Source: Peptoniphilus_B koenoeneniae (GTDB lineage Bacteria > Bacillota > Clostridia > Tissierellales > Peptoniphilaceae). From it: a stretch of 64,000 nucleotides of DNA. Below the pieces are notes generated by a model that saw only the letters and a program-made list of their open reading frames with translations, did not search any database and was not told the DNA's origin. Positions 33,599 to 43,313 of the stretch are shown piece by piece. A program made the translations under genes and the position numbers. Each line of letters starts with the position of its first letter. Within the stretch, counting starts at the first letter, position 1. The DNA is taken from assembly GCF_030812875.1 (NCBI RefSeq), contig NZ_JAUSTN010000001.1:124001-188000 (forward strand), written 5' to 3'.

Positions 33599-34973
33599 GG
33601 TTTCCTCCCAAAGATTTAATATATTTTTCCCAAATATTTGTGTAGTTTCCAATACTCCACTCAGTCATTACAACTCTTCCATTTTTAATTTCCAGGGAAT
33701 ATATAGGCTTGATATTTATCTTGCCCTTTTCAATATTATAAGCTTTTATGAAATTATTTTCCAAGGTAATTAAAATTTTATTGTTAGGAGATGTGAAGGC
33801 ATCTTTAACATTTGGTAAACTGTTTTTAATACTTATCATTGGAATAGATAAAACTTCATGTTTTATAATATTTTTCGGTAAAATAGTATTTACATCAAAA
33901 TCAACATACTTTTCGGATTCGTCAAAATTTATTCTTCCGAACAATTTCCAATATCCATTATCTCTTTTTAATGCAATATTTGCAATATCAATTGTAGCTT
34001 TAATATCTTCTCTTTCAATTGTTTTTAAATGATCTTTAAAAATCTTAAGCCCGTTTTTTGCAATATCATCTAAATCTATTTTAGTAAGATTTCCAACATT
34101 TTCAAATTTAAAAGTTGAAAATTTTTTATTTTTATCTTTATCAAGACTTTCATATGAAAAATAATCTCCGGTAATAAAAGATAATTCTTTTGAACTTGAT
34201 TTATTATTATCTTTATAAATTGCTTCATTGGTTTCATTTGAAATAAATTTTAATATATCATTTCCATCTTCATTTTCTATTTTAAGTTTTAAAAATTCAT
34301 TATTTTTCGGAAAAATTAAATAATTAAGACTATCTACCGACTGTAATTTATTTCCTTGAATATTAAAATAAAGGGTTTTATATTGATTTTCATCAACTTT
34401 TAATCCAAGTAAAAATCCATTTTGAGATTCTTTACTTTCTTTAGCTGTCTCAGACCCTCCAAGTAATGCAACTATTTTTTGAAAATCTTCTTCTGAAATA
34501 TCATCTTTGACTAAAGAAAGTTTTAAAAATGTATTTCCCATACCATTAAAAATAAGATAAACATTTTCAGAATTTTCATACAAGATTTCACAAAAAAGCT
34601 CATTTTTTTCATAGACATCAATTATATTTACCATATCTTCTTTGATACCAAGTTTTTCTGCATCGAGATTATATTTACTATTTAAAAATTTGTTAGATTT
34701 AACTAAACTTGTTTTATAAGTTGGGTCTTTTATATAATAATCCCCTATTACAGCACCAGATACAGTAAAGGCACTTTCTTTTCCTATATAATTTTTAATT
34801 CCGAAGCTATCTTCCAATTTATCATTTCCAAAAATAATTTTAGAAATTGTCCACTTTCCCTTAATTGGAGATTCGGTTAAAGTGGGTGGAACTATTTTAT
34901 TCGAAGTTTCTTCCATGAAAGAACAAGATGTAAGAATAAAAAATGAAAGTATAATTAAAATAAATTTTTTCAT
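33579..34973 (-). CDS. Lipoprotein of unknown function in two-component operon
   Basis: 464 aa. Lipoprotein signal with lipobox LTSC (Cys17). The mature part begins with a TPESPIKGKWTISKIIFGN-like region resembling lipocalin-type 'PxxGxWxI' starts and continues as beta-rich, Lys/Asp/Asn-rich sequence with no recognised domain. It overlaps the histidine kinase stop by ATGA. Possible roles are sensing or modulating the kinase at the cell surface, or being its output; unproven. Confidence 0.8.
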   Translation of the reverse strand: MKKFILIILSFFILTSCSFMEETSNKIVPPTLTESPIKGKWTISKIIFGNDKLEDSFGIKNYIGKESAFTVSGAVIGDYYIKDPTYKTSLVKSNKFLNSKYNLDAEKLGIKEDMVNIIDVYEKNELFCEILYENSENVYLIFNGMGNTFLKLSLVKDDISEEDFQKIVALLGGSETAKESKESQNGFLLGLKVDENQYKTLYFNIQGNKLQSVDSLNYLIFPKNNEFLKLKIENEDGNDILKFISNETNEAIYKDNNKSSSKELSFITGDYFSYESLDKDKNKKFSTFKFENVGNLTKIDLDDIAKNGLKIFKDHLKTIEREDIKATIDIANIALKRDNGYWKLFGRINFDESEKYVDFDVNTILPKNIIKHEVLSIPMISIKNSLPNVKDAFTSPNNKILITLENNFIKAYNIEKGKINIKPIYSLEIKNGRVVMTEWSIGNYTNIWEKYIKSLGGNHEQISH

Positions 34974-36376
34974 ATTGTCTGTCCTTCTTTAATTATTGGA
35001 ATCGTTACCTTTACTACCGTACCAAGATTTAATTCGGAAAAGATCTCCAGTTTTCCACCATGTAGTTTTGCAATTTCATCTGATATGGAGAGACCTAATC
35101 CGCTATGGGATTTAGAATGTTTTCCTTTATAAAACTTTTCTTTTACATGTAGCAACTCTTCTTTTGACATTCCTAAACCATTATCTGAAACTGAAATTAA
35201 AAAATTATCTTCTTCAAGTTTTGTTTCCAACTTTACCCAGCCATTTTCTGAGGTAAATTTTATGGCATTGTCAATTAAATTTATTATTATTTGTCTGATT
35301 CTATTTTCATCACCTATTGTAAGAACAGGTTCGCTATATAAATCACTTATAAATTCAATTTTATTAAGTTCTGCTCTTATTCCCATTTGTTTTTGAACTT
35401 CTATACAAGTTTGACTTATATTAAAAGGTTCTTTTTCAAGCTTTATTCTTCCTGAAATATATCTTGAAAAATCTAAAAGCTCTTCAACCATCTTTGAAAG
35501 CCTATCAGATTCTTTCTCGATAATATTAAGTCCATCATAAATTAGTTCCTTATTTAATGGGTCTGAATCTTTTAAAACTACAGCCCATCCTTTTATGGAT
35601 GTTAATGGAGTTCTAAGCTCATGAGAAATTGAAGAAATAAAATCATTTTTAATTTTATCCTTGTTTACAATTTCTTCTCCTAATTTATTTATGGAGTTTG
35701 AAAGTTCTTCCAATTCATCATTAGTATGAATATTTGCCCTTGATTTATACTGACCGTCCGTCAGTTTATTTGCTACTGCAGTTACTTCATTAATCGAATT
35801 AGTTATTGATTTGCTAAAAATCAAACTGAAAAGACCGGCTATAATAACAATAAGAGCACTTACGGCTATTATGATAAAAAGGCATCTTACTATAGCCTTA
35901 TTGGCAATTTCCAAAGATGCTAAATGACGAATATACCCGTTTATTTTATCTCCTTTATAAATTGCACTTGTAACTGCTATTACCATTTCATTTGTTGAAT
36001 TGGACTTTCCAATCCAAGTTCCTATGCTTTCATTTTTCGCATTTCGTATATCGGGAGTTGAAATTTTTTCGTTAGATATTACCCCTATTGTGTCATATAA
36101 AAGTCTTCCATTTTCATCAATTATCTGAACTTCAGAATCATTTTCATAAATAGTTAATTCGCCTTCTTCAGTAACTATTTCTAAAAGGCTTTTATCAGAA
36201 TAATTTTTATAGAAAAAATCCATGCTTATTTTGATTCTATTAATTAAAGTATTTTCAATAGATTTATAATAAAACTCTCTTATGCCAAATATAAGCAAGG
36301 CATCAGTTATAATTATAATTGTAATTAGTATAAGTAAAAATGATTGAGTTATTCTTTTTCCTAAACTTTTTTTCAT
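34970..36376 (-). CDS. Sensor histidine kinase
   Basis: 468 aa. Two membrane spans (about 12-31 and 165-187) flank an extracellular sensor of about 130 residues; HAMP about 188-240; HisKA with His252 in SSISHELRTPL; HATPase with N box QIIINLIDNAIKFT, G1 VSDNGLGMS and G2 HSGLGLSI. Autophosphorylates and passes phosphate to the response regulator just upstream. Start overlaps the regulator stop (ATGA). Confidence 0.95.
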   Translation of the reverse strand: MKKSLGKRITQSFLLILITIIIITDALLIFGIREFYYKSIENTLINRIKISMDFFYKNYSDKSLLEIVTEEGELTIYENDSEVQIIDENGRLLYDTIGVISNEKISTPDIRNAKNESIGTWIGKSNSTNEMVIAVTSAIYKGDKINGYIRHLASLEIANKAIVRCLFIIIAVSALIVIIAGLFSLIFSKSITNSINEVTAVANKLTDGQYKSRANIHTNDELEELSNSINKLGEEIVNKDKIKNDFISSISHELRTPLTSIKGWAVVLKDSDPLNKELIYDGLNIIEKESDRLSKMVEELLDFSRYISGRIKLEKEPFNISQTCIEVQKQMGIRAELNKIEFISDLYSEPVLTIGDENRIRQIIINLIDNAIKFTSENGWVKLETKLEEDNFLISVSDNGLGMSKEELLHVKEKFYKGKHSKSHSGLGLSISDEIAKLHGGKLEIFSELNLGTVVKVTIPIIKEGQTI

Positions 36377-37065
36377 TCCTCATTTTTCCATCTGTATCCA
36401 AGTCCCCAAACGGTTTCTATATATTTTGGTTTTGCTGGATTTTCTTCTATTTTTGACCTTAATCTTCTTATATTTACATCTACTATTTTAGAGTCTCCAA
36501 CAAAATCATCTCCCCAAACCATATTTAAAATTTCATTTCTTTTCATTGCACGTCCTGGATACTCCATAAAATTTTTAACAATTTGAAATTCTGTTGGGGT
36601 TAACTCTATTTCTTTATCTTCTTTATAAAATTTTCTTGAATATACATCCATTTTAAAAGGATGATCATAAATGATTTTTGAATTTGCAGTTTCATCAGGG
36701 TTTACACGACGTTCCAAGGATTTTATTCTTAAAGTAAGTTCTGTAGGATTAAATGGCTTTGTCATATAATCATCAGTTCCATATTGTAAGCCCATAATTT
36801 TATCATAATCCTCTGCCTTTGCAGTAAGCATAATAATTCCTAAATCCGGAAATTCTTTTCTTAAAGTATTGCAAACCTCAAAGCCGTCAATTCCAGGTAA
36901 CATTACATCAAGAACAACAATTTGAGGATTTTCTCTTCTTGCTATTTCAATTCCAATTTCTCCGGATTCAGCTTCATAAACATTATAGCCTTCTCTTTCA
37001 AGATTTATTTTTACAAATTTCCTTATTGATTCTTCATCTTCTACAAGTAAAATTTTTGTTTTCAT
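36373..37065 (-). CDS. OmpR/PhoB-family response regulator
   Basis: 230 aa. Receiver domain 1-120 with acidic pair EDEE at 9-12, phospho-acceptor Asp53 (VLDVMLPG), Thr in MLTAKAED and Lys in MTKPFNP; winged-helix DNA-binding domain about 135-228 (ELTPTEFQIVKNFMEYPGR ... VDVNIRRLRSKIE). First gene of the leftward operon from a good promoter. Confidence 0.96.
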   Translation of the reverse strand: MKTKILLVEDEESIRKFVKINLEREGYNVYEAESGEIGIEIARRENPQIVVLDVMLPGIDGFEVCNTLRKEFPDLGIIMLTAKAEDYDKIMGLQYGTDDYMTKPFNPTELTLRIKSLERRVNPDETANSKIIYDHPFKMDVYSRKFYKEDKEIELTPTEFQIVKNFMEYPGRAMKRNEILNMVWGDDFVGDSKIVDVNIRRLRSKIEENPAKPKYIETVWGLGYRWKNEE

Positions 37066-37084
37066 AATATCACCCTCTTCATTA

Positions 37085-37113
37085 ATTATAGAGAAATAAA
37101 ATTAAAAACTCAA
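37085..37113 (-). promoter_or_regulatory. Promoter of the response regulator operon
   Basis: Minus strand TTGAGT (37113-37108), 17-base spacer, TATAAT (37090-37085). Confidence 0.7.
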
Positions 37114-37139
37114 ACATTTGTATTGATTTAACTTATTTG

Positions 37140-37168
37140 TTGAAATTAAATTTTTATTAAAGTATTAT
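37140..37168 (+). promoter_or_regulatory. Promoter of the MATE gene, predicting a leaderless mRNA
   Basis: TTGAAA (37140-37145), 17-base spacer, TATTAT (37163-37168). The start codon begins at 37175, about where transcription should start. Confidence 0.65.
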
Positions 37169-37174
37169 AAATTC

Positions 37175-38542
37175 ATGGATTATAAAAAAATTGATAAAAA
37201 ATTGACAAAAAATATATGGAATCTCGCTTATCCTTCAATGATTTCATTTTTACTTGAAACTCTCTATGATCTTGTTGATATGATTTGGATAGGAAAAATT
37301 TCAAAAACAGCCCTTGCGGGAGTTACAATATTTACTACGGTATTTTGGCTATTCACCTTTTTTAACGAACTTATTGGTGCAAGCAGCGTTTCTTTAATTT
37401 CACAATATCACGGTAAAAAAGATTATGATAGAACAAGAATTGTTTCCGAACAAACCATAAGTTTCAAAATGATTATGGGAATTTTATCAGGATTTCTGCT
37501 TTTTATTTTTTTAAAACCAATTCTCGGATTGTATTCTAAAAACCCTGATACAATTAAGTGCGCAATGGATTATGGTTATTTAAGGATTTTTTTCATTCCT
37601 TTTATGTTTGCATCTTATTCTATAAATACTATTTTCAGATGCCATGGAGATTCAAAAACTCCAATGCAAATAATGACTATAGCAACTATTTTTAATATTA
37701 TATTGGATCCTATTCTTATGTTTGAAAAAGTCCCCTTCATTGGAATTAAAGGTTTTAATTTAGGTGTATTCGGAGCTGCTCTTGCCACAGTATTATCTAC
37801 AATTTTAACTGTTATTATTGGAGGATATTTTCTTTATAGCAATAAAAATAATATAAAAGTATCTTTAAAAGGACTTTTAAAAATGAATAGAGATATTGAT
37901 AAAAAACTTTTAACTATAGGATTTCCCAGTGCAGTAGAAAACTTCACAAGAAGCTTATTTTTGGCTGTATTAATGAAATTTATAGCCCACTACGGAGATG
38001 CCGAAATAACAGTTATAGGAATTATATCAAAACTTATGATGTTTGCCTTTATGCCCCTTGAAGGATTTATGATGGGAGGCAGTGTTGTTGTAGGACATTT
38101 AATCGGAGAAAAAAATATTGATTATGCTAAAAGAGCCGCTGATATTTCTGCAAGGTTAAATGCTTATATTATGTCTGTTTTTACTTTTTTATTTATAATT
38201 TTTTCAAAGCAAGCATTTATGCTTTTCAGTCATGATCAAAATATTTTAAATATAGGAGTTTCTATCGCCCCTTATGTAAGTATAAGTCTTCCTCTTGAGG
38301 CATACTCTTTGGGCAAGAGTGTTGCTTTTATGGGATCTGGTTATACTAAACCTCTTTTAATAGCAACCCTTGTACCTCAGTGGTTAATTCAACTTCCATT
38401 TGCGGCTTTCGTAACCTATGGATTAAATTTACCATTTAAATTTATAACTTTTTCCTATCCCTTATATGATTTAACTTTTTTAATAATTATTTTATATTTT
38501 TATAAAAAAGATACTTGGAAAACAAATAAAGTTACCTATTAA
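37175..38542 (+). CDS. MATE-family efflux transporter
   Basis: 455 aa with 12 hydrophobic segments in two homologous halves, the first beginning NLAYPSMISFLLETLYDLVDMIWIGKI and the second TIGFPSAVENFTRSLFLAVLMK. Multidrug/Na+ or H+ antiport is typical of the NorM/DinF-like family; the substrate is unknown. There is no Shine-Dalgarno before the ATG; it sits 7 bases after a -10 element. Divergent from the two-component operon, so regulation by that system is possible. Confidence 0.92.
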   Translation: MDYKKIDKKLTKNIWNLAYPSMISFLLETLYDLVDMIWIGKISKTALAGVTIFTTVFWLFTFFNELIGASSVSLISQYHGKKDYDRTRIVSEQTISFKMIMGILSGFLLFIFLKPILGLYSKNPDTIKCAMDYGYLRIFFIPFMFASYSINTIFRCHGDSKTPMQIMTIATIFNIILDPILMFEKVPFIGIKGFNLGVFGAALATVLSTILTVIIGGYFLYSNKNNIKVSLKGLLKMNRDIDKKLLTIGFPSAVENFTRSLFLAVLMKFIAHYGDAEITVIGIISKLMMFAFMPLEGFMMGGSVVVGHLIGEKNIDYAKRAADISARLNAYIMSVFTFLFIIFSKQAFMLFSHDQNILNIGVSIAPYVSISLPLEAYSLGKSVAFMGSGYTKPLLIATLVPQWLIQLPFAAFVTYGLNLPFKFITFSYPLYDLTFLIIILYFYKKDTWKTNKVTY

Positions 38543-38577
38543 AATAACCATTCTAAATTTAGAATGGCTATTTTTTA
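38541..38577. terminator. Bidirectional terminator between MATE gene and guaB
   Basis: CCATTCTAAA/TTTAGAATGG is a perfect 10+10 palindrome (38548-38567) flanked by A-rich and T-rich runs. Confidence 0.85.
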
Positions 38578-38592
38578 TTTGTATTGAATTTT

Positions 38593-40044
38593 CTATTTGC
38601 TTATATAATTTGGAGATTCTCTTGTGATAGTAATATTGTGTGGATGATTTTCTTGTAATGTTGCAGGAGTGATTTTCATAAACTTTGTATTAGTCTTTAG
38701 TGCATTTATATCCTTAGCACCTACATATCCCATTCCTGAGCGCAGTCCGCCCATAAGTTGATATATTACCTCTCCAACCTTGCCTTTAAATGGCACACGA
38801 CCTTCTACACCTTCAGGCACTAGTTTTTTAGTATTGTTTTGGAAATATCTGTCCTTACTGCCTGCATTCATAGCACCTATGGAACCCATTCCTCTGTAAG
38901 TTTTAAATCTTCTTCCTTCAACGAAGATTTCTTCTCCTGGTGATTCGTCTGTTCCGGCAAAAAGTGACCCTATCATCACTACATCTCCACCAGCAGCTAT
39001 TGCTTTTGTAATATCTCCTGAATATTTTATACCTCCATCTGCAATAATTGGTATATTAAATTCACGAGCAGCTTTAGCAGCTTCGAGAATAGCTGTAATT
39101 TGTGGAACTCCAACACCTGATACGACTCTTGTAGTACAAATTGATCCAGGTCCTATACCGATTTTTACACAATCAGCTCCAGCTTTTATTAAATCAACTG
39201 TTCCCTGATAAGTTGCAACATTTCCAACAATTAATTGTATTTCAGGATAGGCTTTTTTTATTTTTTTTACAGTTTCTAAAACACCTTGTGATTGACCATG
39301 AGCTGTGTCAATAACAATTACATCTATTTTAGATTGAACAAGTGCCTTTACCCTATCTAAAACGTCTTTTGTAACTCCTACGGCAGCACCCGCAAGAAGT
39401 CTTCCTGTTTTATCTCTTGCTGAATTTGGATATTGTTCAATTTTTTCTATATCTTTTATTGTTATTAAGCCTGTTAATTTATTTTCCTTATCAACTAGTG
39501 GAAGTTTTTCAATTTTATATTTTTTTAAGATTTTAAGTGCCTCGTCCATAGTAATATGTTCGTTGCCTGTTATTAAATGATCTTTAGTCATAACTTCCTC
39601 TATAGGCTTTTCCATATTATCTTCAAATCTGATATCTCTATTTGTTATTATTCCAATAAGTTTTCCATTTTCTTCAACAATTGGAACTCCACTTATTTTA
39701 TAGTGACTCATTATATCAGAAGCATCTTGTATGGTATGATTTCTTGAAAGGTAAAATGGGTCTGTTATAACACCATGTTCACTTCTTTTTACCTTGTCCA
39801 CCTCAATAGCTTGTTCTTCAATAGACATGTTTTTGTGAATAATACCTATTCCGCCTTCACGTGCCATTGCTATTGCCATTTGTGATTCAGTTACAGTATC
39901 CATACCTGCACTTATAAGTGGTATGTTTAACTGAATTTCATTTGTAAGTTTTGTTTTTAAGTCTACTTCATTTGGAAGAACCTTTGAAAAACTTGGCATT
40001 AATAAAATGTCATCAAAAGTTAAACCCTCTCCAATATATTCCAT
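38593..40044 (-). CDS. guaB: Inosine-5'-monophosphate dehydrogenase
   Basis: 483 aa, makes XMP for guanine nucleotide synthesis. Catalytic barrel split by two CBS domains (about 90-200: LITGNEHITMDEALKILKKY). Active-site Cys in GIGPGSICTTRVVSGVG; flap region with YFQNNTKKLVPEGVEGRVPF. ATG 40044 follows AGGAGGTAGTG; the GTG three bases earlier is too close. Last gene of the long leftward block. Confidence 0.97.
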   Translation of the reverse strand: MEYIGEGLTFDDILLMPSFSKVLPNEVDLKTKLTNEIQLNIPLISAGMDTVTESQMAIAMAREGGIGIIHKNMSIEEQAIEVDKVKRSEHGVITDPFYLSRNHTIQDASDIMSHYKISGVPIVEENGKLIGIITNRDIRFEDNMEKPIEEVMTKDHLITGNEHITMDEALKILKKYKIEKLPLVDKENKLTGLITIKDIEKIEQYPNSARDKTGRLLAGAAVGVTKDVLDRVKALVQSKIDVIVIDTAHGQSQGVLETVKKIKKAYPEIQLIVGNVATYQGTVDLIKAGADCVKIGIGPGSICTTRVVSGVGVPQITAILEAAKAAREFNIPIIADGGIKYSGDITKAIAAGGDVVMIGSLFAGTDESPGEEIFVEGRRFKTYRGMGSIGAMNAGSKDRYFQNNTKKLVPEGVEGRVPFKGKVGEVIYQLMGGLRSGMGYVGAKDINALKTNTKFMKITPATLQENHPHNITITRESPNYISK

Positions 40045-40053
40045 CACTACCTC

Positions 40054-41004
40054 CTAATTTAAAACATTATTTATTACTGAAAATTTTACTACAAATTTAG
40101 CTTCATGTTCAACCAAACTTACACCTTCAGGCAAATTTAATTTTACATCAGCTATACCATCTTCAATATCACTTAAACTTATAGGTTTAGTGGATATCTC
40201 AGATATTTTATTTAAAACCGCAGTATTTCCCTTTATGGAAACTGCATTTGGCTCTATAGTTACACCATTTTCCGATACCTTATTAGAAAATCCATAAGTT
40301 TTAAGTTTAACCGGTACAGTTTTTGTCATTAAAACAGGAACTTCTACATCAATAGTATTCGGATTTATTTTTATATTGTTTAATTCTTCTCCGTTCTTAT
40401 CATAGGCAACTACTTTAACAGGAAGAACAGTTGATTCGTCTCTATTTGCTATATTTACAAGAGCTGTAAGTTTTTCTATATTTTCAACAAAAGTTTTTGC
40501 GCCGCTTACTTCAACATCAAATGATTTTTTTATTTTTCCTAAAATAAAATCTTCTTTAAGATTGCCTTCTGTTACTATTTCAACAGTCATTTTCTTTTTG
40601 ATATTTTCATCAATTTTAAAAACAACACTTTTAGGATCAAATCTATCAACTGATATTCCAGGATCCAAAGTATTTATAACAATTGGAACTGTGTGCTCCC
40701 CTGCGTTATATCCGGATAAATCTACTCTTGCAATTATAGCTTCTCTCCTTAAATTTCTCATAGCCGAATTTTTACCTTTTACAATTACATTGGTAGTTAC
40801 TTCAGTTGGAGAAATTAAAGCTAAATTATTTTCTCTTAGAGATGCTATATTCTCAATCCTTACATTAATATTTCTTTCCATATCAGTTCTTTCAGGGTCA
40901 ACTTCATTAATAACATAAGACCAAAGAAGCAATGCAAAAATTACTGAAAATAATTTTAACATAAAATTTTTGCTTATAGAATTTTTTATAAAATTATCTT
41001 TCAT
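40054..41004 (-). CDS. cdaR: YbbR-domain protein CdaR, regulator of CdaA
   Basis: 316 aa. One N-terminal membrane span (about 15-31, LKLFSVIFALLLWSYVI) and about three extracellular YbbR repeats of 75-85 residues. CdaR binds CdaA and modulates c-di-AMP synthesis. Overlaps the end of cdaA by 11 bases. Confidence 0.93.
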   Translation of the reverse strand: MKDNFIKNSISKNFMLKLFSVIFALLLWSYVINEVDPERTDMERNINVRIENIASLRENNLALISPTEVTTNVIVKGKNSAMRNLRREAIIARVDLSGYNAGEHTVPIVINTLDPGISVDRFDPKSVVFKIDENIKKKMTVEIVTEGNLKEDFILGKIKKSFDVEVSGAKTFVENIEKLTALVNIANRDESTVLPVKVVAYDKNGEELNNIKINPNTIDVEVPVLMTKTVPVKLKTYGFSNKVSENGVTIEPNAVSIKGNTAVLNKISEISTKPISLSDIEDGIADVKLNLPEGVSLVEHEAKFVVKFSVINNVLN

Positions 41005-41833
41005 CTTCTTCTACCTTACTTTCATTACCTTTAATAAAGTTAAATACTTTAGAGTTTTCTATATCAGAAGTGTATAAATCTGTTAAAACTTTTTTAAGAG
41101 TTTCAATGTCCAAGTAACGAGAGATTTGACCATTTTGAGCTATAGATATCGAGCCTGTTTCTTCACTTACTATTAGGGAAAGTGCATCACTTCTTTCTGT
41201 AACTCCTATGCCTGCCCTATGCCTTGTTCCAAGTTCCTTAGATAAAGTGTTATTATCCGTTAAAGGTAAAAAACAAGCAGCGGCTTTAATTCTGTCGTTT
41301 TTTATTATTACCGCTCCGTCATGAAGAGGAGTATTTGGGATAAAAATATTAATTATAATTCCGCTTGATACAAGAGAATCGAGACGTGTTCCAGTATCTG
41401 CAATATCTTCAAGACCTGTCTTTTTTTCAAAAACTATTAAAGCGCCTATTTTTTGTCTGCTTAAAGAAGCTACAGCATCACAAATTTCATTTACTGTATT
41501 TGAAACATTTGTAAATGAGTTTTGTATGGTATTTTTTATAGACGATGTTCTTCCTAAAAATTCAAGACCCTTTCTAAGTTCAGGCTGAAAAACTATTAAT
41601 ACTGCTATAAGGCCAAAATTCATTATATTGGAAAAAATCCACTTTACTGTATAAAGTTGAAGGGCATCGCTTAATTTTGTAACTATAAGTAAAACAACTA
41701 TTCCTTTACTTAATTGCTCAGCTCTTGTTCCCTTTATTATGTTCATTACATAATAAAACAGTATTGCTACTATTATAATATCTATTATGTCCCTAAATCT
41801 TATTAAGTTAAAAAAATTTAAAAGTGGATTCAT
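40994..41833 (-). CDS. cdaA: Diadenylate cyclase CdaA
   Basis: 279 aa. Three N-terminal membrane helices (about 13-85), then the DAC domain with the catalytic DGAVII motif and ELGTRHRAGIGVTE. Makes c-di-AMP from two ATP, which controls potassium and osmolyte balance and wall homeostasis. GGAGAGTGAAAA precedes the ATG. The usual third partner GlmM is not next to it in this window. Confidence 0.97.
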   Translation of the reverse strand: MNPLLNFFNLIRFRDIIDIIIVAILFYYVMNIIKGTRAEQLSKGIVVLLIVTKLSDALQLYTVKWIFSNIMNFGLIAVLIVFQPELRKGLEFLGRTSSIKNTIQNSFTNVSNTVNEICDAVASLSRQKIGALIVFEKKTGLEDIADTGTRLDSLVSSGIIINIFIPNTPLHDGAVIIKNDRIKAAACFLPLTDNNTLSKELGTRHRAGIGVTERSDALSLIVSEETGSISIAQNGQISRYLDIETLKKVLTDLYTSDIENSKVFNFIKGNESKVEEDER

Positions 41834-42360
41834 TTTTCACTCTCCTCTATAAATAAAATATACAAAAAACTTGAAATGGATATTAAAATATCTCCAAAAC
41901 TTATTACTCTTGAATAAATATAAGTTTTTGGAATTGGAATTATATCAGACAATATAAAAAGTTTTGAATTTTCAAAAAAACCATGACTTAAAGAATATCC
42001 ATTTTTTATTAAATCAAATTTTTCATCAGATAAGGCTATTTTGGCAGCAGCCATATCAACTGGCATTTTCCCGTTAAAGGAAAAAACAATAGTATTTAAA
42101 ATTATTCCTAAGGCCAGTATTTTAATAAAATTATTTTTCTGTAAAAAACAAAATATAATAAGAAATATATTTGCTGTTAAATTTAAGATAAAATAATTTT
42201 TTATAAAAAATTTATTATTTAAAAAATTTATTCCTATAAAAATGCTAAGACTTAAAAATAGAAGCAAGTAATATTTAAATTTAACTTTATAAAGAAAGTC
42301 AAAGTTTTTGGTTTTTATAAATTTTAAAATTATTGCAAGAAATATTAGTTCAATCGACAT
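41830..42360 (-). CDS. DUF5317-like membrane protein
   Basis: About 176 aa with five or six hydrophobic segments. The conserved-looking C-terminal half has NGKMPVDMAAAK and SDIIPIPKTYIYSRVISFGDILI, as in DUF5317 clostridial proteins. Function unknown. Start set at ATG 42360, where GGAGAG is present, rather than at a methionine 25 codons upstream inside the hairpin. Overlaps cdaA (ATGA-type). Confidence 0.75.
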   Translation of the reverse strand: MSIELIFLAIILKFIKTKNFDFLYKVKFKYYLLLFLSLSIFIGINFLNNKFFIKNYFILNLTANIFLIIFCFLQKNNFIKILALGIILNTIVFSFNGKMPVDMAAAKIALSDEKFDLIKNGYSLSHGFFENSKLFILSDIIPIPKTYIYSRVISFGDILISISSFLYILFIEESEK

Positions 42361-42371
42361 TTTCTCTCCAT

Positions 42372-42406
42372 AAAAAAAATAAAAAGAGATATTACTATCT
42401 CTTTTT
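42372..42406 (-). terminator. Intrinsic terminator/attenuator between folD and the DUF5317-like gene
   Basis: AAAAAGAGATA and TATCTCTTTTT (perfect 11-bp stem, loop TTAC); the minus-strand U-run ends 2-3 bases before GGAGAG of the next gene. Confidence 0.8.
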
Positions 42407-42435
42407 AATATAACACATTGGTAGATTTTGAACAA

Positions 42436-43269
42436 TTATTTATAGAATTTTAATAATTGTTTAATTAAAAGTACATTAGTTAAAGGACCCACTCCCCCTG
42501 GAACAGGGCTTATTGCTTTTGCCTTATCCACAACATTATCAAAGTCTATATCTCCGCATAATTTTCCACTTTTATTTCTACTAAAACCTATATCTATTAT
42601 TACGCTATTTTCCGTAAAATATTCCATGTTCAACATTTCAGCTCTACCCATTGCTGTAAAAACAAAATCTGCATTTTTACATTTTTCCTTTAAATTTTTT
42701 GTTTTTGAATGGGCGATAGTAACAGTTGCACCTTTTGATAAAAGTAACATGGTTAGAGGTTTACCCACTACTGTTGATTTATTAATTATAAGACAATCTT
42801 TACCTTCTAAATCAAATCCATAATAATCAAGCAAAAAAGATGCCGCCAAAGGAGATAAAGGCATAAATCCATTAGTTTCTCCAATATAAAGTTTTGCTTT
42901 ATTTAAAGGGTTCATACAGTCAATATCTTTTTGAGGGCTAATTGTGTTATTTATTAAATCTTCATCTAAGGATTTTGGCAAGGGTCTGAATATTAAGATC
43001 CCACCGATTCTATGATCATTGTTAAGTTCTAAAATTTTATTTTTTATAATTTCAGTTGTTTCATCTCTTTTAAATTTATAAATATCAAGTTTAATATCTA
43101 ACTTTTCACAATTTTTTCTTAGCATATTTTCATAAGATATATCAGCAACCTCATCTCCTAATCTTATTATTGCTAAAGTAGGTATAATATTTTTATTTTT
43201 AAGATTTTCAACATCTGCCTTTATTTCAGATCTTATTAAATCTGCAAGTTCTTTTCCTTTTAATATCAT
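42436..43269 (-). CDS. folD: FolD bifunctional methylenetetrahydrofolate dehydrogenase/cyclohydrolase
   Basis: 277 aa. Motifs: active-site region YENMLRKNCEKLDI (tyrosine and lysine usually in YxxxK; here Tyr-Glu-Asn-Met-Leu-Arg-Lys), GILIFRPLPKSLDE, dinucleotide loop IINKSTVVGKPLTMLLLSKGATVTI-type region and the signature SPVPGGVGPLTNVLL. Interconverts one-carbon folates for purine and formyl-Met synthesis. AGGAGAAGAT precedes the ATG. Confidence 0.95.
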   Translation of the reverse strand: MILKGKELADLIRSEIKADVENLKNKNIIPTLAIIRLGDEVADISYENMLRKNCEKLDIKLDIYKFKRDETTEIIKNKILELNNDHRIGGILIFRPLPKSLDEDLINNTISPQKDIDCMNPLNKAKLYIGETNGFMPLSPLAASFLLDYYGFDLEGKDCLIINKSTVVGKPLTMLLLSKGATVTIAHSKTKNLKEKCKNADFVFTAMGRAEMLNMEYFTENSVIIDIGFSRNKSGKLCGDIDFDNVVDKAKAISPVPGGVGPLTNVLLIKQLLKFYK

Positions 43270-43279
43270 ATCTTCTCCT

Positions 43280-43305
43280 AAAAAAAACTTCCCTTCAAAG
43301 GGAAG
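43280..43305 (-). terminator. Intrinsic terminator/attenuator between ispH-S1 and folD
   Basis: CTTCCCTT (43288-43295) and AAGGGAAG (43298-43305) form the stem; the U-run on the minus strand meets the folD AGGAGA within one or two bases. Confidence 0.8.
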
Positions 43306-43313
43306 CTTTTAGA

